NCBI RefSeq assembly: GCF_003332825.1
Contig: NZ_QIRF01000011.1
Coordinates: 1 to 64,000, forward strand
Direction of reading: 5' to 3'
Length of the DNA: 64,000 bases
Source of the DNA: Dyella sp. C9
GTDB taxonomy: Bacteria > Pseudomonadota > Gammaproteobacteria > Xanthomonadales > Rhodanobacteraceae
Part shown: positions 18,280 through 26,389 of the stretch, in pieces
How positions within the stretch are numbered: position 1 is the stretch's first letter
How the letters are laid out: each line of letters opens with the position of its first letter
Notes under the pieces: model-generated
What the model was told of the DNA's origin: nothing
Databases searched by the model: none
What the model saw: only the letters and a program-made list of their open reading frames with translations
Position numbers and translations under genes: made by a program

Positions 18280-20583
18280 ATGGACATGTGCTCTTCCTTC
18301 TTTCGCGGTGCGGCCCTTGGCCTGCCGCTGACGCTGCTCGCTTCCTCCATCGCCCTGGCCCAGGGCGGGTCCGATGGCGACCCCCAGCAAACGACCGCGA
18401 CGGACAAGCGCATCACCAGTCTCGACGCCGTCAAGGTGATCGCTGCCACCCAGCAAGGCGTGGCCCCGAGATTTCCCGGCACGTTGGCCAGCGTGCCGGC
18501 GGAGCAGGTCGAGGCCACGGTGAACGCGGTCGACGTGGAGGATGCGGCCAAGTACCTGCCCAGCATCTTCATCCGCAAGCGCAACTACGGCGATACCCAG
18601 CCGGTGCTCGCCACGCGGACCTGGGGCGTCAATTCCAGCGCGCGGACCCTGGTGTACATCGACGATATTCCGATCTCGGCGCTGATCGCCAACAACAACA
18701 CCATCGGCGCGCCGCGCTGGGGCATGACCTCGCCGGAGGCGATCGACCACATCGACATGCTGTATGGGCCGTTTTCGGCGGCCTATGCCGGCAATTCGAT
18801 GGGCGGGGTGATGCGCATCGTTACGCGCATTCCCGACAAGACCGAGGTCACCATCAAGCAGACCGAGGCGGTGCAGTCGTTCGACCTGTATGGCACCCAC
18901 GGCAACTACAGCACCAGCCAGACCAGCCTCACGGCAAGCGGGCGCAGCGGCAGCCTGGGCTGGTTCTTCGGCGCCAATGCCGCCAACAGCTTCAGCCAGC
19001 CGCTTTCGATGATCACCGGCAGCACCACGCCCACCGGCACTGCGGGCACCATTCCGGCGCTCAACAAGCTGGGGCAGGTGGCCAACGTGTACGGTGCGGG
19101 CGGCCTGTTGCATACCCGCATGCTCGACCTCAATGGCAAGCTGGTCTACGACATCACGCCGACCTGGCGCGCCACCTACATGGTGGGTTACTGGAGCAAC
19201 CACGGCCAGTCGCATACCGACACCTACCTGACCGATGCCTCCGGTAATCCCACCTATGGCAAGGTGTCCGGCTTCGCCAGCAATGTCTACCAGCTGAGCG
19301 CCCATCACCTGATGCAGGCGCTGTCGGTGAAGTCGGATACCAAGGGCGACTACGACGCCTCGTTCGTGGTCAGCCACTACGACTTCATCAAGGATCACCA
19401 GTGGTCGCCCGCCGGCGTCACCAGTGGCACGGAGGTCACCACCAATGGCCGCCTGGCCAGTTACGACGGCACCCAGTGGTCCACGGCCGATGCCACGCTG
19501 TTCTGGCGTCCGCAGGGCTACGGCGGCGCGCACGAGGTTTCGTTCGGCGCGCATGCCGACCAGTACGAGCTGGCCAACCCCACCCGGAACCTCGCCAGCT
19601 GGCAGGACCCCTCCACCGTCACCACGTTGTATGCAGCCGGCAGCGGCAAGACCCAGACGCAGGCCCTGTGGGTGCAGGACGCATGGCAGCTGACGCCCGC
19701 CTGGCTGCTCACCCTGGGTGGCCGCTATGAATGGTGGAAGGCCAGCGACGGCTTCAACTTCAGCGGCAACAAGGCGGTGCAGCAGCCCCGGGAAACCGCG
19801 GATGCGTTCTCGCCCAAGGCCACGTTGCAGTGGAGCGTGGCGCCGGACTGGCGCCTGACCGGGTCGCTGGGCCGAGCGGTTCGCTTCCCGACCGTGGGCG
19901 AGCTATACCAGCTGGTCGCCACCGGCTCCACCTACAGCGTGCCCAACCCGGACCTTAAGCCCGAGACCGTACGCAGCGGCGAGCTGGCCGTCGAGCACGC
20001 GCTGGACCAGGGCCTGCTGCGCCTCTCGCTGTTCCAGGAGAACACGAAGCAGGCGTTGATTTCGCAGACCTCGACCTTGCCCAACGTGGCGGTGCCGGTC
20101 ACTTATGTCATGAACGTGGGTGAGCTGCGCAATCGTGGTGTGGAGCTGGTGGCACAGAAGGACAACGTGCTCGTCCAGGGGCTGGAGCTCTCGGGCAGCG
20201 TGACCTTCGTGGACTCCACCATCCTGTCCAACGACAGTTTCGTCAGTGCCGCAGGCACCACCTCCGAGGGCAAGCATGCGCCCTACGTGCCGCGCTGGCG
20301 GGCCACTGCCGTGGCCACCTATCGTCCCAATGCCTCCTGGGCGTTCACGCTGGCCGGGCGCTACAGCGGCAAGCAGTACTCCACGCTGGACAATACCGAC
20401 AACACGCCCCATGTGTTCGGCGCGTTCGACAGCTTCCGCGTGTTCGACGTGCGCGCGCACTACCAGATCAACGACCACCTGGCCGCGTCGTTCGGTATCG
20501 ACAACATCAACAATGAGAAGTACTACCTGTACCACCCGTTTCCCCAACGCACCTACGTGGCGGACCTGAAGCTCAGCCTGTGA
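18280..20583 (+). CDS. TonB-dependent outer membrane receptor
   Basis: This 767-residue receptor has a signal peptide (GLPLTLLASSIALAQG), a TonB-box-like stretch (SLDAVKVIAATQ), a plug domain (SVPAEQVEATVNAVDVEDA to GVMRIVTR) and a 22-strand barrel ending in TYVADLKLSL. The plug and barrel have the usual receptor motifs, for example IDHIDMLYGPFSAAYAGNSMGG. No ligand can be read from the sequence. The adjacent DUF2946 gene makes a metal such as copper, or a metal chelate, a reasonable guess. ATG at 18280 is chosen because it directly precedes the signal peptide; the Shine-Dalgarno is weak. Confidence 0.88.
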   Translation: MDMCSSFFRGAALGLPLTLLASSIALAQGGSDGDPQQTTATDKRITSLDAVKVIAATQQGVAPRFPGTLASVPAEQVEATVNAVDVEDAAKYLPSIFIRKRNYGDTQPVLATRTWGVNSSARTLVYIDDIPISALIANNNTIGAPRWGMTSPEAIDHIDMLYGPFSAAYAGNSMGGVMRIVTRIPDKTEVTIKQTEAVQSFDLYGTHGNYSTSQTSLTASGRSGSLGWFFGANAANSFSQPLSMITGSTTPTGTAGTIPALNKLGQVANVYGAGGLLHTRMLDLNGKLVYDITPTWRATYMVGYWSNHGQSHTDTYLTDASGNPTYGKVSGFASNVYQLSAHHLMQALSVKSDTKGDYDASFVVSHYDFIKDHQWSPAGVTSGTEVTTNGRLASYDGTQWSTADATLFWRPQGYGGAHEVSFGAHADQYELANPTRNLASWQDPSTVTTLYAAGSGKTQTQALWVQDAWQLTPAWLLTLGGRYEWWKASDGFNFSGNKAVQQPRETADAFSPKATLQWSVAPDWRLTGSLGRAVRFPTVGELYQLVATGSTYSVPNPDLKPETVRSGELAVEHALDQGLLRLSLFQENTKQALISQTSTLPNVAVPVTYVMNVGELRNRGVELVAQKDNVLVQGLELSGSVTFVDSTILSNDSFVSAAGTTSEGKHAPYVPRWRATAVATYRPNASWAFTLAGRYSGKQYSTLDNTDNTPHVFGAFDSFRVFDVRAHYQINDHLAASFGIDNINNEKYYLYHPFPQRTYVADLKLSL

Positions 20584-20593
20584 CGGAGCGGGG

Positions 20594-20612
20594 CGGCACC
20601 CGCCGGGTGCCG
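20594..20612. terminator. Bidirectional hairpin between convergent genes
   Basis: Perfect 8-base arms (CGGCACCC and GGGTGCCG) enclose a 3-base loop, located between the stop of the TonB receptor and the stop of the beta-CASP gene. There is no U-tract. Confidence 0.6.
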
Positions 20613-20615
20613 TCC

Positions 20616-22019
20616 TCAGTCGAGCAGGATGGGTTCGCTTCGGCCGGGCATGCGCACGTTCACGCCGCGCCCGGCGAGGCATTCGTCCATCGCGTGCATG
20701 CCGCGCTCGTACTCGCCATGCACCAGGAAAACGCCGCGCCGCGGGTGTGGCCCCAGCCATGCCAGCAGTTCGTCGCGGCCGGCGTGGGCCGAAAAGCCGT
20801 TGATGGTCCAGATGCGTGCGTTGACCGCGATATCCTCGTTGAAGATCTGCACCCGGCGCGCGCCATTGATGATGCGTCGGGCTAGCGTACCTTCGGCGGC
20901 ATAGCCAACGAACACGACGCTGCTTTTCTCGCGCCATAGATTGTGGCGCAGGTGGTGACGCACGCGGCCGCCGTTGCACATGCCCGAGCCGGCCATGATG
21001 ATCGCGCCGCCCTCGATGCGGTTGATCGCCATCGAGTCGCTGGTGTCACGTGAAAAGCGCAGGTTGGGCATGGAGAACGGATCCTCGTGGCGCAACACTT
21101 CGGCGAACTCCTCGTCGAAGCATTCCGGGTGGCGCCGGAACACTTCGGTGGCCGAGATGGCCATCGGCGAATCGAGGAATACCGGCGTGCGCGGCGGAAT
21201 GCGTCCCTGGCGGATGCCCTGGTGCAGGTAATAAAGCACCTCCTGCGCGCGCTCGAGCGCAAAGGTGGGGATGATCACGTTGCCGCCGCGGCCAAGCGTG
21301 TAGCTCACTGCTTCGTAGAGTTCGTCGATGGAGTCGGGCAGCGCGCGGTGGTCGCGGTCGCCGTAGGTGCTTTCCATCACCACGTAGTCGGCGGGCGGCG
21401 CCGGCGTGGGATCGCGCAGGATCGGCCGCCCCGGGCTGCCGAGGTCGCCCGAAAACACGATGCTGCGCTGCTGCCCGTTGTTGTCCAGGCGCAGCTGGAT
21501 GCTGGCCGAGCCCAGGATATGCCCGGCATCCTGGAATCGCGCCTCGATGCCGGGTACGACCGCCACGGGCTGGTCATAGCCCACGGGGTCGGCGAACTGG
21601 TCGAGTGCGCGGAACGCGTCATCGAGCGTGGACAGCGGTTCGGGCGGCGTGTCTCCACGGCGCCGGTCGCTGCGCGCGCTGCGGGCGGCATCTTCCTCCT
21701 GCAGGCGGGCCGCATCGAGCAGCACGATGCGCGCAAGGTCCCGGGTGGCCGACGTGGCAATGATCGGGCCGCGAAAACCCTGGCGCACGAGGCGGGGAAT
21801 ACGCCCGCAGTGGTCCAGGTGCGCGTGGGTCAGCAGCAGCGCATCGATGCGCGCTGGTTCGAAACCGAAAGGCTCGGTATTGGCGGCTTCCTCTTCGCGA
21901 CGCCCCTGGAACATGCCGCAGTCGACCAGCACCTGGTGCTCGCCGCAGCGTATGAGGTGGCACGAGCCGGTGACCTGCTTGGCGGCGCCGTGGCAGCTGT
22001 AGAACATCTGGGGACGCAT
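20616..22019 (-). CDS. MBL-fold RNA-metabolising hydrolase (beta-CASP, Ysh1/CPSF-73-like)
   Basis: This 467-residue protein is a metallo-beta-lactamase-fold exonuclease-like enzyme of the bacterial beta-CASP group. It shows the metal motif HAHLDHCG near residue 64, the histidine in DAGHILGSASI, the Asp in FSGDLG, the beta-CASP insertion (VVMESTYGDRDH, PTFALERAQEVLYYL, DSPMAI) and the late ends GSGMCNGGRV and FSAHAGRDE. The substrate is presumably RNA, but bacterial members are poorly characterised. It heads, or is followed by, stress genes on the same strand (the Usp gene ends 72 bases upstream), so it may be part of the same stress transcript. Confidence 0.87.
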   Translation of the reverse strand: MRPQMFYSCHGAAKQVTGSCHLIRCGEHQVLVDCGMFQGRREEEAANTEPFGFEPARIDALLLTHAHLDHCGRIPRLVRQGFRGPIIATSATRDLARIVLLDAARLQEEDAARSARSDRRRGDTPPEPLSTLDDAFRALDQFADPVGYDQPVAVVPGIEARFQDAGHILGSASIQLRLDNNGQQRSIVFSGDLGSPGRPILRDPTPAPPADYVVMESTYGDRDHRALPDSIDELYEAVSYTLGRGGNVIIPTFALERAQEVLYYLHQGIRQGRIPPRTPVFLDSPMAISATEVFRRHPECFDEEFAEVLRHEDPFSMPNLRFSRDTSDSMAINRIEGGAIIMAGSGMCNGGRVRHHLRHNLWREKSSVVFVGYAAEGTLARRIINGARRVQIFNEDIAVNARIWTINGFSAHAGRDELLAWLGPHPRRGVFLVHGEYERGMHAMDECLAGRGVNVRMPGRSEPILLD

Positions 22020-22091
22020 GCTTCCGGCCTCCGTGCAGTGTCGTCGATGGATGGTGGGGAAGCCGGGGTGAACGCCAGGTCGCGGTTGCGT

Positions 22092-22925
22092 TCAGTGCTG
22101 CATCAGCACTGGGATGGGCGAGTGCTGCAGTACCTGGCGGGTGGCGCCGCCAAGCACGCGTTCGCGCACGCGGGAATGGCCGTAGGCGCCCATGGCCAGC
22201 AGGTCTGCGCGCAGCTCGGAGGCCTCGTGCAGCAGGGCGTGGCCCGCGTCGTGCGGCGTGACGTGCAGCCGCCGGGAGGTCGGCCGGATGCCGTGTGCCG
22301 TCAGGTACTCCAGCGGGTCGAAGCGCGGCGTGTATTCCTGCTCCTCGTCGTCGCGAGGCGTGTCGCCGTCGATCAGGGTGACCTGTGAGGCCATGCGCAG
22401 CAAGGGCAGTGCGGCGTGCATGGCGCGCACCGACTCGATCGATCCGTTCCAGGCCAGTGCCACATGTGCGAAACGGGCCGGTCCGGCGCGTTCCGGTGGC
22501 AGGATGAGGCTGGGTGCCCTGCACAGCAGCAGGGCCTCGCCGAGTACGTCGAACAGTGCGCCCTCGTCCAGCAGGTTGCGCTCGATCACCACCAGGTCGT
22601 GCCAGGCGCACAGCCGGCGCAGCATGGCGGCGATGCTTGCGCGGGCAACCAGCCAGCGCGCGTGGGCCACGCCATGCTCGCGAGCGAGTACGAGGAAGGC
22701 GTCGCGATCGTCCGGATTGCATTGCGGGCGATCGACCAGCAGGGCCAGCACCGAGGCATCTTCCTCGCCTCCATGCAGCATGCGCAGTGAACTGTCGATG
22801 TAGCATCCGCTGACCCCGGCGCCAAAGCTGGCGCCGAGGCTCAGGGCCACGTGGGCCGCGGGGCTCCACGGCGTGGTGGAGGTGATCAGGGCCAGCACAT
22901 CGGACGGTGCATTCATGGTTGTCAC
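22092..22925 (-). CDS. Tandem-domain universal stress protein
   Basis: This 277-residue protein has two Usp halves. The second has an intact ATP-binding pattern (GAYGHSRVRERVLGGATRQV then PIPVLMQH); the first half is more degenerate. Usp proteins support survival under oxygen limitation and energy stress. The start is either the GTG at 22925, which overlaps the stop of the upstream GNAT gene by four bases, or the ATG at 22916. The overlap indicates translation coupling to the GNAT gene. Confidence 0.85.
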   Translation of the reverse strand: MTTMNAPSDVLALITSTTPWSPAAHVALSLGASFGAGVSGCYIDSSLRMLHGGEEDASVLALLVDRPQCNPDDRDAFLVLAREHGVAHARWLVARASIAAMLRRLCAWHDLVVIERNLLDEGALFDVLGEALLLCRAPSLILPPERAGPARFAHVALAWNGSIESVRAMHAALPLLRMASQVTLIDGDTPRDDEEQEYTPRFDPLEYLTAHGIRPTSRRLHVTPHDAGHALLHEASELRADLLAMGAYGHSRVRERVLGGATRQVLQHSPIPVLMQH

Positions 22926-23488
22926 AACGCCAGGGTGTGGATGGCCTGCGACGGATCGGTCGGATCCAGTCGGCGTTCGAAGCCTAGCCGGCGCGCCAGG
23001 ATGCGCATGGAGTGGTTCGAGGCGGCATCCAGCGAGATCATGCGGGTGAAGCCATGCAGGCGCGCTTCATCGATCAGCCGGCGCATGAGCAGTTCACCCA
23101 GTCCCTTGTGCTGCCAGTCGTCGGTCACCGTCACCGCACATTCGCACACCCCGGGTTCATCGGTGGCGCTGAAGCGGCTGACGCCGACTTCGACAGGACC
23201 GTCGCCGGTATCCGCCACGGCGATGAGGGCGATGCGGCTTTCGTGGTCGACATCCATCAGCTGGTCGATCAGGGCGCGGCTGGGCTGCCTGAAGTCACAC
23301 AGGAAACGTTGCCGCCGCGTGCGCGGAGACAGGCTCAGCAGGAAGGCCGTCTCCAGTTCACGGTCCTGTGCCTGCAGGGGGCGGATCAACACCCGCGAAC
23401 CATCATGCAGGCATTCCCAGCCAGGATCGGCAGCTATCGGTTGAGGGGCGGCGCCAGGGCCGGCGGACAAGGAAAGGAGCAGTGACAT
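22922..23488 (-). CDS. GNAT family N-acetyltransferase
   Basis: This is a 188-residue acetyltransferase of the GNAT fold. The acetyl-CoA binding stretch is VTDDWQHKGLGELLMRRLIDEA, followed by FTRMISLDAASNHSMRILARRLGF. The N-terminal part (VLIRPLQAQDRELETAFLLSLSPRTRRQRF) resembles the GNAT domain of protein-lysine acetyltransferases, which often sit next to usp genes. The ATG has an excellent ribosome site (GGAGG). An exact FNR/Anr box lies about 118 bases upstream, so this gene and the following usp are probably induced at low oxygen. Confidence 0.85.
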   Translation of the reverse strand: MSLLLSLSAGPGAAPQPIAADPGWECLHDGSRVLIRPLQAQDRELETAFLLSLSPRTRRQRFLCDFRQPSRALIDQLMDVDHESRIALIAVADTGDGPVEVGVSRFSATDEPGVCECAVTVTDDWQHKGLGELLMRRLIDEARLHGFTRMISLDAASNHSMRILARRLGFERRLDPTDPSQAIHTLAL

Positions 23489-23571
23489 GACGACCTCCGT
23501 ACGAATGACGGTGGCCAGGGTCGATAGGTTGGCCTGACGATGGCCTATCGACCGCGTGGCACCTGCTGACA

Positions 23572-23577
23572 CTTCTA
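23572..23577 (-). promoter_or_regulatory. Candidate -10 element of the Anr-dependent promoter
   Basis: TAGAAG on the minus strand would be at -12 to -7 if the FNR/Anr box is centred at -41.5, the spacing of class II FNR-activated promoters. The implied start of transcription is near 23565, about 77 bases before the GNAT start codon. The hexamer itself is a weak match, as usual for activated promoters. Confidence 0.45.
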
Positions 23578-23599
23578 GGCCCGCCCGGCTGACGCGGAT

Positions 23600-23613
23600 T
23601 TGATCCAAATCAA
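23600..23613. promoter_or_regulatory. FNR/Anr box
   Basis: TTGATCCAAATCAA is an exact match to the FNR/Anr consensus TTGAT-N4-ATCAA. It lies between the GNAT-usp pair and the next usp gene, on the upstream side of the GNAT-usp transcript. Confidence 0.8.
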
Positions 23614-23641
23614 TCGTGGCGGGCGTCGAATGTCGCAGGCC

Positions 23642-24079
23642 TCAATTGCAGACCAGCACCGGAACCTCGCTGCGCAGCAGCACCTTCTGCGTCTCGCTTC
23701 CCAGCAGCAGGCGGGTCATGCCGCGCCAGCCGTGCGAGCCCATCACGATGAGGTCGCACTGCTTGTCCTTGGCGGCCTGCACGATGGTTTCGTGGGGCTG
23801 CTCGCCGAATACCGACGAGCCCTCGAAGGGTACGCCGGCCTTGTCGGCCAGTGCGCGCACGTCGGCCAGGTAGCGTTCGGCGTTGGCCTGGGCCTCTTCG
23901 TTGTAGGCGAACTCCGTCGCGGCAAGGATGGCGCCCATGTAGGCGATGGTCTGGAACGGCGAGATCACATGGATGGCCGAGACCTTGGCCTTGCTCAGCT
24001 GGGCCAGTTCGATGGCGGTGCGCGCCGCGCGGGTGGACAGTTCGGAGCCATCGATGGGGATGAGTATGTGCTTGAACAT
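23642..24079 (-). CDS. Universal stress protein, single domain
   Basis: This is a 145-residue UspA-type protein. It starts with MFKHILIPIDGSE, and ends with the nucleotide-binding pattern GSHGWRGMTRLLLGSETQKV and VPVLVCN, so ATP binding is expected. The start is set by the Usp N-terminus and an AGGAA ribosome site; codons upstream are not protein-like. It is transcribed divergently from the paralogue at 24340, which suggests a shared control region of about 260 bases. Confidence 0.92.
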   Translation of the reverse strand: MFKHILIPIDGSELSTRAARTAIELAQLSKAKVSAIHVISPFQTIAYMGAILAATEFAYNEEAQANAERYLADVRALADKAGVPFEGSSVFGEQPHETIVQAAKDKQCDLIVMGSHGWRGMTRLLLGSETQKVLLRSEVPVLVCN

Positions 24080-24339
24080 GGAGTTCCTCGTTGGATGCCG
24101 CCTTGGCGGGGAGGTGACCGGTCCTGCGGTGAAGGCAGCAAGCCTCGCGCAGGAGACGTGCAACGGCCGTCATTGCCATGGCCGCCGAACATGGATTCAG
24201 GGTAGGGGTATGGCGCCCCGGACAGGGGTCGGGGCGTCAATCCGCCGCGCGGCATCCTGCCCGGAGGGTTGGTCGTGCACGCCGCGCAAACACTCGGGCG
24301 CTACACTGCTTGCAGGCGACGCCATGGGAGGCATTCACG
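24080..24339. other. Divergent control region between two usp genes
   Basis: About 260 bases separate the divergent usp genes. I found no second exact FNR/Anr box here, only half-site-like TCAA sequences, and no confident -35/-10 pair. Confidence 0.4.
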
Positions 24340-24774
24340 ATGTTCCAGCGCATCCTGCTGCCGGTTGATGGTTCCGAGCACGCACTCAACGCCGTCAATA
24401 CCGGTATTGCACTCGCCGCCCGCCTGCAGGCGCAGGTGTTCGCGCTGCACGTGCTGCCGCCCTTGTCGGCGGTGTCTTATGTATCGGAACTGATCCAGTC
24501 GAAGGCTTGCTACACCGATGTGGCCAGGGAGCGCGCGCAGCGCTACCTGGACGAGGTGGCTACGCGTGCAAAGGCCGTGAACGTGCCTTGCGAGGGCGAG
24601 TACGTATTCGACCTGCGTCCCTACGTGGCGATCGTCGCTGCGGCGGTCAAGCACCAGTGCGACCTCATCGTCATGGCCTCGCGTGGCACCAAGGGCTTCG
24701 AGCGCATGTTGCTCGGCAGCGAGACGCACAAGGTGATGCTCAGCTGCGATGTGCCGGTGCTGGTCTGCCACTGA
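24340..24774 (+). CDS. Universal stress protein, single domain
   Basis: This is a 144-residue UspA-type protein, paralogous to the divergent neighbour. It begins MFQRILLPVDGSE and carries the binding loop as ASRGTKGFERMLLGSETHKV, in which the first Gly of the usual G-x-x-G is Ala, a tolerated change. The last residues VPVLVCH match the paralogue. GGGAGG about 9 bases before the ATG supports the start. Confidence 0.92.
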   Translation: MFQRILLPVDGSEHALNAVNTGIALAARLQAQVFALHVLPPLSAVSYVSELIQSKACYTDVARERAQRYLDEVATRAKAVNVPCEGEYVFDLRPYVAIVAAAVKHQCDLIVMASRGTKGFERMLLGSETHKVMLSCDVPVLVCH

Positions 24775-24787
24775 GCCCGGCGGCGGG

Positions 24788-25015
24788 TCAGATCTGGTCG
24801 GCAGGCGGTACCAGGTGGTATTTCACCTGGATGGCGTCGAGGCGATCGCATACCCAGCCATGGTCGCCGGTACCCGCACTGGCCTGGACCTTGTCGGCCA
24901 GGCTCATGAAGGCCGCCCAGAAGTCCTCGGGCTTTTGTTTGTCGCGCACGAGGCGTGGCACGGCCGCGTCCACGGCATCCAGCATCTGGTCGAGTTCGGC
25001 GTGCGACTTGGACAT
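24788..25015 (-). CDS. Small hypothetical protein
   Basis: This is a 75-residue soluble protein of unknown family, mostly helical (SHAELDQMLDAVDAAVPRLV and PEDFWAAFMSLADKVQASA), acidic at the start and without membrane segments. Natural amino-acid usage and a clean start favour a real gene. It converges on the usp gene (13-base gap between stops) and is divergent from the small coiled-coil gene at 25134. I do not recognise it. Confidence 0.6.
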   Translation of the reverse strand: MSKSHAELDQMLDAVDAAVPRLVRDKQKPEDFWAAFMSLADKVQASAGTGDHGWVCDRLDAIQVKYHLVPPADQI

Positions 25016-25133
25016 GGCGCGAGCCTACTCCCGGGTGGCATGAATATCCCGCGAAAGTCTTACCCAAAGGGTCACGCTGGCTTAACGGCTGTCGAGGCAG
25101 CTTGATTGTCCCCACCGGCGAAGAGGCGGTGTC

Positions 25134-25367
25134 ATGATGGACTGGGAACGCGAAAACGACCTGTTGTCCCGCGCCTGCGACGAGTTGCTCGAACAGAATT
25201 CGGTGTTGCAGCAGGAGATCGAGCTGCTTCGCGCCCAGCTACGCCGTCACCCGGCAGGTGAATTGCAGATCCGTGAAGCCCGTCGCCAGATGGAGGAGTG
25301 GCTGGAAGCGGCGCATGGGCATACGCCGTTTCCCACCATGGCCCGTGAGGAAGCCCGGGCCGTCTAG
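25134..25367 (+). CDS. Small coiled-coil hypothetical protein
   Basis: This 77-residue protein is rich in Glu, Leu, Gln and Arg. Residues 5-35 (ENDLLSRACDELLEQNSVLQ) have heptad-like spacing of a coiled coil. GAAGAGG precedes the ATG. Its stop overlaps the stop region of the quinone oxidoreductase gene by four bases on the opposite strand. Function unknown. Confidence 0.6.
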   Translation: MMDWERENDLLSRACDELLEQNSVLQQEIELLRAQLRRHPAGELQIREARRQMEEWLEAAHGHTPFPTMAREEARAV

Positions 25368-26374
25368 CCCTGCTCGATTGCCAGCATGATCTTGCCGACA
25401 TGCTCGCTGCGCTCCAGTGCGCGGTGGGCCTCGGCGGCCTGTTCGAGTGGGTAGACCTGGTGGATCAGTGGCCGGCAGCGGCCTTGCGCGAGCACCGGCC
25501 ATACCCGCTCATGCAGGGTGGCGGCAATGGCGGCCTTTTCCTGTGACGTGCGCGGGCGCATGGCGGAGCCGGTAATGATGGCGCGCTTGTGCATGATGCT
25601 GGCGAGATTGACCTGGTCGGCCGTGCTGCCGCCCAGGAAGCCGACCAGCAGCAGGCGGCCGTCCATCGCAAGCGCAGCCATGTTCCGCTCGAAATAGCTG
25701 GCGCCCATGATGTCCAGGATGATGTCGGCGCCATGGCCATGGGTGCGCGCCAGCACCACGTCGGCAAAAGCCTCCTGCCGATAGTCGATGGCTTCGCCAC
25801 CCAGCTCGCGGATCGCGGCGCACTTGGCCGGGCTGCCGGCGGTGGCGAAGGCGCGCAAGCCAAATTCACGACAAAGCATCAGCGCGGTGGTGCCGATGCC
25901 GCTGGTGCCGCCGTGGATCAGCGCGATATCGCCGGGTGCGGCCCGCCCGAGCTGGAACAGGTTGGCCCAGACGGTGAAAAAGGTTTCCGGGATAGCCGCG
26001 GCCTGCAGCAAGGTCATGTTGGCCGGAACCGGTAGCGCCTGGCCGGCGGGCACGACGCAGTACTCGGCATAGCCACCGCCATTGGTGAGCGCGCATACCG
26101 CATCGCCCATGGCGTGGCTGTCTACGCCATCACCGAGCGCCACCACCGTGCCCGCCACCTCGAGGCCGGGCGTGGGATTGGCGCCGGGCGGGATGGGGTA
26201 ATGGCCGGCGCGCTGCAAGGCGTCAGGCCGGTTGACGCCGGCCGCGGCGACCTTGATGAGCACCTCGCCGTGGCCAGGATGTGGCGTGCGCACCTGGCGG
26301 GGCTGCAGTACGCCGGGGTCGCCGTACTCCGTGATCTGGATTTCGGTCATCGTGTCGGGCAGCGGTGTCGACAT
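25364..26374 (-). CDS. NAD(P)H-quinone oxidoreductase, PIG3/zeta-crystallin family
   Basis: This is a 336-residue medium-chain reductase without the catalytic zinc of alcohol dehydrogenases. It likely reduces quinones or enones with NADPH. It has the GroES-like opening (HPGHGEVLIKVAAAGVNRPD), the family signature (NPTPGLEVAGTVVALG), and the Rossmann loop GGTSGIGTTAL. The Asn-Arg-Pro-Asp after AAAGV is typical of PIG3. AGGAG seven bases before the ATG supports the longest start. The downstream metallo-hydrolase gene lies just upstream on the same strand, with a 15-base gap, so the two may be co-transcribed. Confidence 0.9.
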   Translation of the reverse strand: MSTPLPDTMTEIQITEYGDPGVLQPRQVRTPHPGHGEVLIKVAAAGVNRPDALQRAGHYPIPPGANPTPGLEVAGTVVALGDGVDSHAMGDAVCALTNGGGYAEYCVVPAGQALPVPANMTLLQAAAIPETFFTVWANLFQLGRAAPGDIALIHGGTSGIGTTALMLCREFGLRAFATAGSPAKCAAIRELGGEAIDYRQEAFADVVLARTHGHGADIILDIMGASYFERNMAALAMDGRLLLVGFLGGSTADQVNLASIMHKRAIITGSAMRPRTSQEKAAIAATLHERVWPVLAQGRCRPLIHQVYPLEQAAEAHRALERSEHVGKIMLAIEQG

Positions 26375-26389
26375 GGGTGGCTCCTGGGG

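Noticed and set aside
24080-24339. Second FNR/Anr box between the divergent usp genes
   Set aside because: Only half-site-like sequences were found.
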